Positions 25,828 to 35,022 of a DNA stretch of 61,408 bases are shown here, in pieces. The stretch is taken from the NCBI GenBank assembly GCA_025056655.1, contig JANWVL010000112.1:1-61408 (forward strand). Reading direction: 5' to 3'. The DNA is from Candidatus Methylacidiphilales bacterium. GTDB lineage: Bacteria; Verrucomicrobiota; Verrucomicrobiia; Methylacidiphilales; JANWVL01. The notes beneath the pieces were generated by a model. The model was not told the DNA's origin. It made no database searches and saw nothing but the letters and a program-made list of their open reading frames with translations. The translations under genes and the position numbers were made by a program. Position 1 is the stretch's first letter. The number at the start of each line of letters is the position of its first letter.

Positions 25828-26631
25828 ATGTTTCTTCTAGCTTCAGCACCAGACAAAGGACCTGTTCTCTCTCCCGGTGCACCCACGCTTTTTGAAATCG
25901 GTCCTATCCCCATCACCAATTCCATGCTTTACACGTGGGTCGTCGCAGCAGTCATCATTTTCGTGATTCGTCTTGGCACCCGAAACTTATCTGAAATTCC
26001 CACCAATCGTTGGCAAAATCTACTCGAGCTAGTCATAGACGGGCTTCGCAACTTGATGAATTCAATGCTCGAGCCCAAAGTTGTCCGATGGGTCTATCCA
26101 CTCATAGCAAGCTACTTTATATTTATCCTTATGTCTAACCTGATGGGACTGTTGCCCGGAGTCGGAAGCATAAAATACAATCACCAGCCTATATTTCGCC
26201 CACCTACCGCGGATGCAAACATGACTATCGCGCTCTCTGCTATATTCTTCTTCATGAGTTTGTGGTGGGCTCTAAAATACAACGGGGTCCTGGGACTTTT
26301 TCAACACATCTTTGGCGTAAAGGCCCCCACAAAAGGCCTGATGTATCTCTTCATGTCTTTAATCTTTTTCGGAGTGGGACTGATAGAAGTGGTTTCGTTA
26401 ATCATTCGCCCTGTTGCACTCTCCATGCGTCTCTACGGAAACATTTACGGCGGGGAAAGCGTGCTCACGGTCATGCTTGGAATAGGAGGGGGCCTGATAG
26501 CTCTCCCGTTTTACTTTTTAGAAATTATTGTCGCTATCGTGCAAGCGGTAGTATTCACAATGCTTTGCATTGCGTTTGTAGGCACTCTATGCTCGCATAG
26601 CGATTCTCATCACCAAGAGGCTCATGCATAG
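25828..26631 (+). CDS. atpB: F1Fo ATP synthase subunit a
   Basis: This is the Fo stator subunit that forms the half-channels against the c-ring. It has 267 residues with five or six TM helices. The essential arginine is in SMRLYGNIYGGE, preceded by VSLIIRPVAL; the last helix region is IIVAIVQAVVFTMLCIAFVG. The C-terminus is His-rich (HSDSHHQEAHA). It heads atpB-atpE-atpF. Confidence 0.95.
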   Translation: MFLLASAPDKGPVLSPGAPTLFEIGPIPITNSMLYTWVVAAVIIFVIRLGTRNLSEIPTNRWQNLLELVIDGLRNLMNSMLEPKVVRWVYPLIASYFIFILMSNLMGLLPGVGSIKYNHQPIFRPPTADANMTIALSAIFFFMSLWWALKYNGVLGLFQHIFGVKAPTKGLMYLFMSLIFFGVGLIEVVSLIIRPVALSMRLYGNIYGGESVLTVMLGIGGGLIALPFYFLEIIVAIVQAVVFTMLCIAFVGTLCSHSDSHHQEAHA

Positions 26632-26711
26632 GATGTAGAGAAATCCCTTTGCCTCGCTGGATCGTGCCAAAGAGCGCGAGAGCGAGACAAAACAACCCAA
26701 ACTACCAAAAT

Positions 26712-26948
26712 ATGAACCCAACATTAATCGCTGAAGCAATCAGCCAAATCAGTATCAACGGTAACCAAATTGCTGCGGGAATGGTCGGGCTTGGAGCCGC
26801 TTTCGGAGTTGCAATGGTGGCGGCTAAAGCTGCAGAATCCATTGGTCGCAATCCAGGAGCGTTCGGCAATATCTTTATCGTCGGACTCCTCGGAATGGCC
26901 TTTGTAGAAGGCCTAGCCATTCTGGCCTTCTTCCTATTAAGCAAATAA
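26712..26948 (+). CDS. atpE: F1Fo ATP synthase subunit c
   Basis: A 78-residue hairpin of two TM helices. The start at 26712 gives a normal length; the frame extends upstream to 26649 without conservation. The loop is AAESIGRNPGA, and the ion-binding Glu is in MAFVEGLAILAFF. Gly follows the Glu, and Val stands at the position of the sodium-ligand Gln, so proton coupling is expected rather than sodium. Confidence 0.95.
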   Translation: MNPTLIAEAISQISINGNQIAAGMVGLGAAFGVAMVAAKAAESIGRNPGAFGNIFIVGLLGMAFVEGLAILAFFLLSK

Positions 26949-26974
26949 CCCTCCTTACTCCAAGCCTCCCCATT

Positions 26975-27493
26975 ATGGACGCCATCGCAGAGATTCTCCA
27001 GAGGTTAGAGGTTAACTGGCCTAAACTCATAGCCCAAGCGGTGAATTTTGGGCTAGTGCTGCTAATCCTTTGGCATTTTGCATTCCGCAAAATCATTCGA
27101 CTTCTCGATGAGCGCCAACAAAAAATTGCTGAATCCGTTCGCAATGCCGAACGGATTCAGCAAGAATTAGCTCAAGCCGAGCAGCAGCGTAAAGACATCC
27201 TTTCCCGAGCGAACGAACAAGCCAACGCCCTCATCGCCGAAGCTATGAAGACAGCTGAAGCTCAGTCTCAACGCAAAATCCAAGAGGCCATACGATCTGC
27301 AGAGATCCTCATTCAAAAAGCCAAAGAAGCCATTGAGCTCGACCGGCAAAAAATGATGACTGAGCTAAAAGCAGAGATCGCGCGCCTAGTCGTTCAGACC
27401 ACCGCCAAAGTCGTCTCTATCACCCTCACCGAAGATGATCATCGTCGCTTACGAGAAGAAGCAGCTCGGCAGTTAGCCGAAACACTGCGCTAG
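26975..27493 (+). CDS. atpF: F1Fo ATP synthase subunit b
   Basis: This is the peripheral stalk subunit: one N-terminal TM helix (LIAQAVNFGLVLLILWHFAF) and a long charged coiled coil (LLDERQQKIAESVRNAERIQ, AQSQRKIQEAIRSAEILIQK). At 172 residues it is a standard b subunit with no fused delta. The expected next gene, atpH, is absent; aroK follows instead. Confidence 0.94.
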   Translation: MDAIAEILQRLEVNWPKLIAQAVNFGLVLLILWHFAFRKIIRLLDERQQKIAESVRNAERIQQELAQAEQQRKDILSRANEQANALIAEAMKTAEAQSQRKIQEAIRSAEILIQKAKEAIELDRQKMMTELKAEIARLVVQTTAKVVSITLTEDDHRRLREEAARQLAETLR

Positions 27494-27510
27494 CTCAAAC
27501 TTTCACTTTA

Positions 27511-28068
27511 GTGAATAACCCTACTCCTGATACCCCTCGCCATATCGCTCTGGTAGGCATGATGGGTTCTGGAAAGACAACTGTAGGACGTTACCTAGCC
27601 AAATTAATCCACTGGCCGTATCACGACATCGATCACATCATAGAGAGAGAGACTGGGCAATCTATCGCTGAGATCTTCGATACCATGGGGGAGGCCTTTT
27701 TCCGCAGACACGAGCTTGAGGTAATTGAGCGACTGCCAGGTTCAGAACTCAGTGTCGTATCAACTGGAGGCGGCCTATTCATTCAAGAACGGCCGCGTGA
27801 AATTTTACTCACCCACGCCTACTGCATATACTTACAAGCCTCTCCACAGGTGCTCTGGGAACGAGTGCGTTTCTCAGAAAATCGTCCACTTCTACAAAAA
27901 CCAGACCCCCAAAAAATTCTCGCTGATCTGCTTTCTAAACGTGATCCGATCTATCGTCTTGCCCACTACACTCTCAACATCGAAGGAAAAACCATCGAAG
28001 CGATTGCTCAGGAAATCGTGACTCATCTCCCCTTCAAAATCACGATCCCGCCCAGTAATCAGCAATAA
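27511..28068 (+). CDS. aroK: Shikimate kinase
   Basis: Phosphorylates shikimate in chorismate synthesis. The GTG start at 27511 lies 17 nt after atpF. Walker A is GMMGSGKTTVGRYLA; the substrate Asp is in YHDIDHIIE; VSTGGGLFIQERPRE and RPLLQKP form the shikimate and lid regions. At 185 residues it is standard. Its 3' end overlaps the convergent DUF456 gene by 29 nt. Confidence 0.95.
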   Translation: MNNPTPDTPRHIALVGMMGSGKTTVGRYLAKLIHWPYHDIDHIIERETGQSIAEIFDTMGEAFFRRHELEVIERLPGSELSVVSTGGGLFIQERPREILLTHAYCIYLQASPQVLWERVRFSENRPLLQKPDPQKILADLLSKRDPIYRLAHYTLNIEGKTIEAIAQEIVTHLPFKITIPPSNQQ

Positions 28069-28534
28069 AAATAAGCCCGAGCGTTACAGCAGCAGCTAGC
28101 TTGATTGCCGTGAGGATTAAAAACGATCCTCCAGCGCCGATGCCAACTTTAAAGGATTCAGGCAAGGAATTTCTTCCTGCCAAAAGTTCACCCCCGATAG
28201 CACCGATCATCGGTCCAAAGATAATTCCAATAGGAAAGAAGAAAACCCCGATAATCCCTCCTACCAACGCGCCCAGCATTCCCCACCGCGTGCCCCCGAA
28301 AAGCTTAGCTCCAAGCATCCCAGCAAAAAATTCAGCGACCCATAATCCTATCCACGCGACCGCCGCCGCCACAACTAGAATGTTCTCAATCCTGTCAGGC
28401 TGGAGCAGCTTCACAGCAGCGATCACAAAGAAAATCAACCCCAACCCAGGAATCATCGGCAAAAGTGTGCCAAGTATCCCTACACTGACTCCCAAGACGG
28501 CACATGCGAAAGTGAACCACGTCTCGTTGAGCAT
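28040..28534 (-). CDS. DUF456 family membrane protein
   Basis: This 164-residue, very hydrophobic protein has several Gly-rich helices: VGILGTLLPMIPGLGLIFF, WGMLGALVGGIIGVFFFP and GIIFGPMIGAIGGELLAG. The PxxPG motif after the first helix and the glycine-zipper repeats fit DUF456. Function is unknown. It lies 3 nt downstream of the FHA gene and probably shares its transcript. Confidence 0.85.
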   Translation of the reverse strand: MLNETWFTFACAVLGVSVGILGTLLPMIPGLGLIFFVIAAVKLLQPDRIENILVVAAAVAWIGLWVAEFFAGMLGAKLFGGTRWGMLGALVGGIIGVFFFPIGIIFGPMIGAIGGELLAGRNSLPESFKVGIGAGGSFLILTAIKLAAAVTLGLIFIADYWAGS

Positions 28535-28537
28535 ACC

Positions 28538-29356
28538 TCAACGCACGCAGACACCGCTGTAACCGGTTCCAAACTTTGAAAGCCGACCTCGTGCCGTGAG
28601 CCTTAGCTCCTCATTGCGACAATATTGCATCAAAAAGGTTGGTGTGGATACATGGATCGTGCGCTTGGGAAAGTCGGTCTCGTGATAGAAAAAATAAGGC
28701 AACCCCGGCTCATGACGCGGCATCGTAATCAGGGCCGACAAAAGCCCCATATTCTCTACATGAATCAATTCCCCAGCCATGAAATAAAGCACCGGTCCGA
28801 TCTTATTTTCCGGCTGGAGCAACATCACACCACTGAGTTTTTCATCATGGATAAATTGTATAATCCGAAACAGCGGCAAATCCGCCAACACACCCGAAAA
28901 ACGCAACCGCCGGTGTGTGGCATAGTGCGAACTCGGATTCAAGATGCGAATTGTCGTACGAAAATTAGAGAACGTCGGCCGCTCCCGACAAAGCTGAAGT
29001 TCATGCGACACAATGCAAAACATCTCCCCAAAATTCAGCACCTGATGATGCACCCGTTGGCCATCAATGTAAGTGCCGTGCGTGCTCGCTAAATCCACTA
29101 GGATCACCTCATTACCACTGTGCTTGAGCACTGCATGCTCGCGGCTCACGCGGTGATCATCGAAAACGATATCGTTGACTTCCAATCGCCCTATCCGAGC
29201 CGATGTAAACGGTTTCAACTCATATACCCGCACGCCATCAATCAAAAGCCACACCGAGTCCAGCGTTTTCTTTGGTATTTTTGATGACTCCTCAGATGCG
29301 AAATCGACGTCACCGGGTTGCTCAACTTCAGTGGAAGATAACTTCTGGGCGGACAT
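28538..29356 (-). CDS. FHA domain protein with DUF4388 (PATAN-like) domain
   Basis: This is a signalling protein of about 272 residues; I chose the ATG at 29356 over 29401. Residues ~35-125 form an FHA domain, a phosphothreonine reader: RIGRLEVNDIVFDDHRVSRE and DLASTHGTYIDGQRV keep the Arg, Ser and Asn/Thr binding positions. Residues ~150-255 match DUF4388 (FSGVLADLPLFRIIQFIHDE, KLSGVMLLQP, VLYFMAGELIHVE), common in bacterial regulators. The N-terminal tail is acidic and Ser-rich. A Ser/Thr kinase partner is not obvious in the window, unless it is the pseudokinase gene at 3.2-5.2 kb. Confidence 0.87.
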   Translation of the reverse strand: MSAQKLSSTEVEQPGDVDFASEESSKIPKKTLDSVWLLIDGVRVYELKPFTSARIGRLEVNDIVFDDHRVSREHAVLKHSGNEVILVDLASTHGTYIDGQRVHHQVLNFGEMFCIVSHELQLCRERPTFSNFRTTIRILNPSSHYATHRRLRFSGVLADLPLFRIIQFIHDEKLSGVMLLQPENKIGPVLYFMAGELIHVENMGLLSALITMPRHEPGLPYFFYHETDFPKRTIHVSTPTFLMQYCRNEELRLTARGRLSKFGTGYSGVCVR

Positions 29357-29496
29357 AAAAATCACTCGAATTATTACACTACACTGCAGAAAATCAAGCA
29401 AAAATCACTCATACAAGCAATTTTGTTAAATTTCGTTGACAATACAACCGATAGTTTTATCTCTGCACTGCCCTTAATCGTGCTAATCGTTTTGCA

Positions 29497-30042
29497 ATGT
29501 CAGCACTGTCTCCTTTCATAGATTGGCAAATCCAACCCCGCTCTCGTCGTTGTGCACTGACCCATAATCCTTTTCAGGAAGGAGAAATAGTTTACTCAAT
29601 TCTCGCCCGAGCATCAGCAAAAGAGAATTGGCATCGGCTCGATTATTCCGCGCAGGCATGGTCTCAACGCCCGTCTAACCTCGAAATCCTATGCCAATGG
29701 CAATCTCGCTACAAACTACCCCAAGAGCCTAAACCTGCTCCTTCATCGACAAATGGAGACCCTGAGGCCCTTGCGCGTTCGTTGTTATTATCCAAAGACC
29801 CCAACGATTACCCACTTTGCACACTTCTGGCTTTAATGTTGGAAAGAAAACGAAAGCTGAAATTTCTCTCTCGACAGCAGGATGAAAAAGGCTCCTGGCT
29901 ACTCTATGAGCATGTAGCAAGTGGTGAGACGTGGCTCATCCCTGAGGTGATCCCTCAAGAATCTGACTACCCCAAGCTCGAGATGGAAATTCGAAAACGC
30001 CTTTCAGTTTCTCAACCCGGCACTTCGACTTCGACGGGTTGA
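29497..30042 (+). CDS. Conserved hypothetical protein (PVC-type)
   Basis: This soluble 181-residue protein has an N-terminal beta part (WQIQPRSRRCALTHNPFQEG, EIVYSILA, WHRLDY, AQAWS) and a helical C-terminal part (LCTLLALMLERKRKLKF). I recall similar small proteins in PVC genomes that open with an Arg-Cys pair and a 'G-E-x-Y-S' strand, but know no function. Its last 31 nt overlap the convergent mqnE. Confidence 0.6.
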   Translation: MSALSPFIDWQIQPRSRRCALTHNPFQEGEIVYSILARASAKENWHRLDYSAQAWSQRPSNLEILCQWQSRYKLPQEPKPAPSSTNGDPEALARSLLLSKDPNDYPLCTLLALMLERKRKLKFLSRQQDEKGSWLLYEHVASGETWLIPEVIPQESDYPKLEMEIRKRLSVSQPGTSTSTG

Positions 30043-31118
30043 TACCACGTATCCCTCCGCACAGGCCTAAAACCAGCTTCCAGAATTGCTTGGCGCAACT
30101 CTTCCGCGGTCTGCTCCTGTGGCGTCCTAGCACCGGCCATGTGAAAGATCCGCTCGACCGTTATCGTGCCATGCAAATCATCTGCGCCATAATAGAGAGC
30201 GATCTGTGCCAACGGCAATCCTAAGCTGATCCAGTAAGCTGTGATGTGGCGGATATTGTCGAGATATAGGCGAGCCACGGCAATATTCCGCAAATCTTCG
30301 ACTGCAGTGCATCGTTTGATGTGTGAAAGAGCGTTATTTTCGGATTCAAACGCAAAAGGTATGAATGCCGTAAAGCCTCCTGTCTCGTCTTGCAAGTCAC
30401 GCAGCCGCCGTAAATGATCAACACGATGCTGCAGGGTCTCCACATGCCCGTATAGCATTGTGCATGTGCTTCGGCCTCCCATTTGATGCCAAAGCCGATG
30501 CACCTCCAGCCACTCCTCTGCACTCTCTTTTCCTCTACAAATCTGATCACGCACTGTTGCATCAAAAATTTCTGCTCCACCTCCTGTTAATGAACCTAAG
30601 CCACAATCTTTTAATTCGCTCAGGACTTCGCTCACCGGTTTTCGAGCAATGCGATCTGCAAGATGTCGGATTTCGATCGCTGTAAAGGCCTTGATCCACA
30701 TCTCTGGACAACTGGCTTTTATCCCGCGAATCATCTTCGTATAGTAATCCCAAGGCAAGTTTGGGTGTAATCCTCCGACAATGTGCACTTCGCGGACCCC
30801 GTGTTCATAAGCCTCGCGAGCTTGTTGAATAATTTCCTCAATTTCAAAAGTGAAAGCTCCTGGAGCATTTTTCTTCCGTGCAAATGCACAAAACTGGCAG
30901 GACAAAATGCATACATTCGAATAGTTGATGTAGCGATTCAGCACATAAGTCGCTGAGTCACCATTCAGACGGCGGCGTGCTATCGTAGCGAGATAGCTCA
31001 GCGCAGGAAGGTTGGGACAACGATAGAGTTTCAATGCGTCTTCCTCACTAAGCCGAGATCCTTCAAGGACTTTCCAGTAGATTTCATGAAGGCCGATTTG
31101 CTTCAAGAGAGAATCCAT
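30012..31118 (-). CDS. mqnE: Aminofutalosine synthase MqnE
   Basis: A radical SAM enzyme of the futalosine route to menaquinone; it joins a SAM-derived adenosyl radical to 3-(1-carboxyvinyloxy)benzoate. The cluster motif is CILSCQFCAF (C-x3-C-x2-C), then REVHIVGGLHPNLPWDYY and GGGAEIF, characteristic of the MqnE/MqnC/CofH family. At 368 residues and beside a UbiA-type gene, MqnE is preferred over MqnC. The start overlaps the upstream mqnP by 16 nt. mqnA, mqnB, mqnC and mqnD are elsewhere. Confidence 0.9.
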   Translation of the reverse strand: MDSLLKQIGLHEIYWKVLEGSRLSEEDALKLYRCPNLPALSYLATIARRRLNGDSATYVLNRYINYSNVCILSCQFCAFARKKNAPGAFTFEIEEIIQQAREAYEHGVREVHIVGGLHPNLPWDYYTKMIRGIKASCPEMWIKAFTAIEIRHLADRIARKPVSEVLSELKDCGLGSLTGGGAEIFDATVRDQICRGKESAEEWLEVHRLWHQMGGRSTCTMLYGHVETLQHRVDHLRRLRDLQDETGGFTAFIPFAFESENNALSHIKRCTAVEDLRNIAVARLYLDNIRHITAYWISLGLPLAQIALYYGADDLHGTITVERIFHMAGARTPQEQTAEELRQAILEAGFRPVRRDTWYQPVEVEVPG

Positions 31119-31945
31119 ACTTCAAGGATTGTCGCCGCGAGAAACAGGTGGCTGATGATGATGTTGCAGTAGAAAAAAGCGCGTTGGATAGATGCTGGCG
31201 TTCTGTTTTGTGCCCAATAATGCTGAGCGATGAGCACTATCCCTACTGCAGTCCATATCCCATAATATGCTTCATGAAAATCGCCGTTCAACCCGACCAG
31301 TAACCCAATCAGCCATGCCATTAGATGCAAAACTCGCGCAATCCATAGACTCCTCTGCCAGCCGAACCGTGCCGGTATGGAATGCAGTTTCAAAGCTCGA
31401 TCACTCTCGATATCCTGGGTGGCGTAGATAATATCAAAACCAGCAACCCAGAAGATCACTGTTGCTCCGATCAGCCATGGAAGCGGATCCCACGCATGCC
31501 CTTCGACTGCAATCCACGCGCCGATCGGCGCGCAAGACAATGCTAAACCAAGAACGAGATGACTCGCAGATGAAAAACGTTTCATCAACGAGTAGACACA
31601 AAAAATCATCACAGCCAGTGGACTTAGCACAAAGCAAAGTAGGTTAATTGCCGCAGCACAAGCGATAAAAAGAACGACACTGACGCTGAAGAGGACTGCA
31701 AGTTGTCTTCGCGTAGCAAGCTTTGCTCGATTAGCTGTTCGGGGATTGGCTTGATCTAGATGCCAATCGGCCCAACGGTTGAAAGCCATGGCCGCAGTGC
31801 GCGCAAAAATCATGCACAGCACAATCCACAGGCCGACCCAGCCCCTAGGCCATCCGCCACTTGCCAAGAGCATTGATGATAAAGCGAAAGGAAGAGCAAA
31901 AAGAGAGTGACTAAATTTTATCAGAGTTAAAAGTCGAAGAATCAC
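31103..31945 (-). CDS. mqnP: UbiA-type prenyltransferase, likely MqnP
   Basis: A membrane prenyltransferase of about 280 residues with eight or so TM helices. The first Asp-rich motif is NRWADWHLDQANPRT and the second DIIYATQDIESDRA, both of UbiA type. Next to mqnE it most likely attaches the polyprenyl tail to the futalosine-route naphthoate (MqnP role), rather than to 4-hydroxybenzoate. It uses a GTG start at 31945, inside the 3' end of speA (35-nt overlap). Confidence 0.86.
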   Translation of the reverse strand: MILRLLTLIKFSHSLFALPFALSSMLLASGGWPRGWVGLWIVLCMIFARTAAMAFNRWADWHLDQANPRTANRAKLATRRQLAVLFSVSVVLFIACAAAINLLCFVLSPLAVMIFCVYSLMKRFSSASHLVLGLALSCAPIGAWIAVEGHAWDPLPWLIGATVIFWVAGFDIIYATQDIESDRALKLHSIPARFGWQRSLWIARVLHLMAWLIGLLVGLNGDFHEAYYGIWTAVGIVLIAQHYWAQNRTPASIQRAFFYCNIIISHLFLAATILEVWILS

Positions 31946-33974
31946 AGTGAAAACGTAGATATGTGTTGTCTTGAAGGCCTTTCTCGTAGGCTTCTAAAAG
32001 CTTCATACCTTCATTCGGGCGTAGATGGTCTTCTTTAATCAGCTTGTCAATTTGCTCTTTCATTTCACGAACCAAAAAACTGCTATCGTATTGCACATCT
32101 TCTAAGACTTTCGCAATGGTGGCAGCGGGGATGGTTTCCTCGATGTAGTAGCCCTCCGGCTCGTCTTCATCTAGGAAAATGTGAGCTTCATTCACACGCC
32201 CGAAGAGGTTATGCATATCACCCATTATGTCCTGATATGCACCCATGAGAAAGATACCAAGGTAGTAAGGTTTGCCCTGTGGATGATGAAGAGCGAGTGT
32301 AGGATTAACTTTATCTTCGCCAGAGACAAATCGAGAAATTCTCCCATCCGAGTCGCAGGTGATGTCCACTAATGTGCCTCGATAGCTTGTCGGCTCAGAA
32401 AGACGATGAATAGGGACTATGGGGAAGAGTTGGCCAAGCCCCCAATGATCGATCAATGATTGAAAAATAGAAAAATTGCATAGAAACTGTGCTGCTAGGG
32501 AGGCGCGGAGTGCCTTCACTTCATCTGGCACGGTTTTTGCTTGATCGTAGGAGCGGACAATTGCTTCGGCTAACAACCAATAGAGAGTCTCGATGGCTGC
32601 CTTCTCGTGGAGATCAATAATGCCAACATTAAACCGCGACTCTACGTCCTCCTTGATCTCATTTGCATTATGAAAATATTCGCGACGATTCTTTTTATTC
32701 AATGTCGAAAGCATAGAGCGCAACTCGCGAACGTATTTTTCCACTGTTGAAGAATTCTGCCCTCTCTGAATCTCATCAATTTGAATAATGTCGCTTGTGC
32801 GGGTCCTGGTTTTTTCGATAAATCCAAATACATCTAAAATCAAAACTGAGTGATGAGCGACTGCTGCGCGACCGCTCTCACTCACGATGTCGGGAACGCT
32901 AACGCCCTCCTCAGCGCAAATGTCTCTGATGTGGCTCACGACCGACCGCGCATATTCCTGCAAGGTGTAGTTCGTGCTATTCTCAGTCATCGAACGCGAA
33001 CCATCGTAATCGATGCCTAATCCTCCTCCGACGTCGAGGTAATTTAATTTATCGAAACCTAACTTTCGGATTTTCGCGTAATAACGAGCGCCTTCTCGGA
33101 CTGCTTTGCGTAGGATTGAAATGTCGGGCACCTGTGAGCCAATATGAAAATGCAGTAATCGAAAATTGTCTCTCATGCCGTGATTTTCCAATAGTCGGCA
33201 GGCCTCTAGAACGTCAGCAGTTGAAAGTCCGAACTTAGCATCTTCTCCGCCGCTTAAAGCCCATTTACCGGCGCCTCGAGTTGTAAGACGGACTCGGATT
33301 CCAATCATCGGATTGACCTGCATCGCTTCGCTCAAGGGGATTATCGTCAATAGCTCTTCTAGTTTCTCAACTACAAGAATCACTTTCTTGCCCAATTTAC
33401 GGCCAAGGAGAGCCATGCGGATGAAAGCTTCATCTTTATAGCCGTTGCATATTAAAAGGCTTTCTGGATCACGATGTAAGGCCAGGGCAGCAAAAAGCTC
33501 AGGCTTACTTCCGACTTCTAAGCCAAAATGATATTCGGCGCCTGCGCTGATAACTTCCTCGACCACTTCCCGAAGTTGGTTGACTTTAATTGGAAATACG
33601 CCGCGATACTGCCCAGCGTAATTTAGTTCTTGTATCGCTAGCCGAAAGGCCTCGTTGATTTGTTGAACTCGGTGTCTCAGTATGTCTTGAAAACGAACTA
33701 ACATCGGCAGCGATAATCCTAAATCCAGCGCTTCGTTAACGATCTTATACAGGTCCAGCTCACGGCTTCCTGGTCCGAGAGGGCTGACTACAATGTGTCC
33801 CTCTGCGTTTACGTGGAAATAGCCTGCTCCCCACATTTCAAGTGCATATTCCTGCTGTGTGCGGCGAACGATCTCTTCATGAGGCATACTATTGCTCGTC
33901 GTGAGATTTGCGGCAGTGGGAGCGCTAGCTTGAGCCATTTGCACGGAATATAAGTAAGCCGCCATGAATGGCAA
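31911..33974 (-). CDS. speA: Biosynthetic arginine decarboxylase
   Basis: A PLP enzyme that makes agmatine from arginine for polyamines. At 687 residues it matches SpeA. The PLP lysine is in GVFPIKVNQLREV; further motifs are LEVGSKPELFAALAL, LLHFHIGSQVPDI, YLDVGGGLGIDYDG and ITCDSDGRISRF. The N-terminal ~35 residues are poorly conserved, so an in-frame Met near 33887 (MPHEEIVRR) may be the true start. It heads the overlapping speA-mqnP-mqnE group and is divergent from a lysR gene. Confidence 0.95.
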   Translation of the reverse strand: MPFMAAYLYSVQMAQASAPTAANLTTSNSMPHEEIVRRTQQEYALEMWGAGYFHVNAEGHIVVSPLGPGSRELDLYKIVNEALDLGLSLPMLVRFQDILRHRVQQINEAFRLAIQELNYAGQYRGVFPIKVNQLREVVEEVISAGAEYHFGLEVGSKPELFAALALHRDPESLLICNGYKDEAFIRMALLGRKLGKKVILVVEKLEELLTIIPLSEAMQVNPMIGIRVRLTTRGAGKWALSGGEDAKFGLSTADVLEACRLLENHGMRDNFRLLHFHIGSQVPDISILRKAVREGARYYAKIRKLGFDKLNYLDVGGGLGIDYDGSRSMTENSTNYTLQEYARSVVSHIRDICAEEGVSVPDIVSESGRAAVAHHSVLILDVFGFIEKTRTRTSDIIQIDEIQRGQNSSTVEKYVRELRSMLSTLNKKNRREYFHNANEIKEDVESRFNVGIIDLHEKAAIETLYWLLAEAIVRSYDQAKTVPDEVKALRASLAAQFLCNFSIFQSLIDHWGLGQLFPIVPIHRLSEPTSYRGTLVDITCDSDGRISRFVSGEDKVNPTLALHHPQGKPYYLGIFLMGAYQDIMGDMHNLFGRVNEAHIFLDEDEPEGYYIEETIPAATIAKVLEDVQYDSSFLVREMKEQIDKLIKEDHLRPNEGMKLLEAYEKGLQDNTYLRFHCDSSTFNSDKI

Positions 33975-34028
33975 TCTTCGTAATGAAGTTCTGGATTATA
34001 ATTTAAGTTAAAAATAAATAATCCTTGC

Positions 34029-34038
34029 ATTAGCTAAT
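34029..34038. promoter_or_regulatory. Candidate regulator site between speA and lysR
   Basis: ATTAGCTAAT is a perfect 10-nt palindrome followed by CTAAT, in the 106-nt A/T-rich gap between divergent speA and lysR. LysR-type regulators often bind such A/T-rich dyads in shared intergenic regions. No binding is proven. Confidence 0.35.
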
Positions 34039-34080
34039 CTAATGTTCATTTTTTTTGAGTAGAGGGTCCTGTCCGAAGCT

Positions 34081-34974
34081 ATGCAAATTGAAGCCTGCAA
34101 AATTTTTCGAGACCTGGTTGATACAAAAAGCTTCAGTAAGGCTGCCGCGCATAATTCGATTACGCAGTCAGCCGTGAGCCAGCAGTTGCGCGCTCTAGAA
34201 GCGCGTTTCCAAGTGCCTCTGCTCGAACGGTCGAGCAAACGATTTGCATTGACTCGTGAGGGTGAGCTTTTCTACCAAGCTGCGCGTAGAATTATCAAGG
34301 AATATACAGATTTTTGTAATGTCCTGTCAGAGCTTCGTAAAGTCGTGTCAGGTTCGCTTCGTGTGGCTACCGTTTACAGTATCGGGCTTCACGAACTGCC
34401 GCCATATTTGAAAAAATTCTTGCGCGAGTATCCTCAAGTAAAGGTGCATGTCGAATATCGGCGTTCCAATCAAGTGTATGATGATGTATTAGAGGGAGCC
34501 AGCGATATCGGCCTTGTCGCTTATCCGACAGGCAGAAAATCTCTCAAAATTGAGCCGTTTAGAGAAGATCGTCTGGTCGTCATTTGTGCTCCCCAGCATC
34601 CTCTTTCAAAACATCAAGAGATTACATTAAGTGCCTTGAGACCCTATAAACTTATTGGCTTTGAACCCGACATCCCGACACGTCGTGCCGTGGACAAGAT
34701 CCTACGGGCCGAGAACATTGAAATCCAGACCGTAATGGAATTTGATAACATCGAGACGGTCAAGCGCGCCGTTGAGATAGATGCAGGCATTGCTATTGTG
34801 CCGCGCGCGACAGTTGAACAAGAGGCTAAAAACGGCACGTTGCACATCATTGAATTCAAAGGTAAGCCCTATTATCGACCGCTGGGTATAATTTATCTTT
34901 CAGGTCGAGTCTTATCTCCTGCGATGCGTAAGTTTATTGAGACTTTGCAAGGGCCTGCTCCAGTGGATATGTGA
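34081..34974 (+). CDS. LysR-type transcriptional regulator
   Basis: This 297-residue protein has an N-terminal winged helix-turn-helix (KAAAHNSITQSAVSQQLRAL, LLERSSKRFALTREGELFYQ) and a periplasmic-binding-like co-inducer domain from ~90 (GSLRVATVYSIGLHELPPYL, DIGLVAYPTG, AGIAIVPRATVEQEAKNGTL). The effector is unknown. Divergent placement suggests speA or the mqn genes as targets, a common but not certain rule. Confidence 0.88.
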   Translation: MQIEACKIFRDLVDTKSFSKAAAHNSITQSAVSQQLRALEARFQVPLLERSSKRFALTREGELFYQAARRIIKEYTDFCNVLSELRKVVSGSLRVATVYSIGLHELPPYLKKFLREYPQVKVHVEYRRSNQVYDDVLEGASDIGLVAYPTGRKSLKIEPFREDRLVVICAPQHPLSKHQEITLSALRPYKLIGFEPDIPTRRAVDKILRAENIEIQTVMEFDNIETVKRAVEIDAGIAIVPRATVEQEAKNGTLHIIEFKGKPYYRPLGIIYLSGRVLSPAMRKFIETLQGPAPVDM

Positions 34975-35022
34975 ACGACTCATCATTGCCTTAGCGGATG
35001 AAGCTGCTAACTTGCGGCCTTC

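Noticed and set aside
29431-29461. TTGACA with downstream TTTTAT as a sigma-70 promoter for the gene at 29497
   Set aside because: The spacing between the boxes is about 13 nt, too short for a standard promoter.
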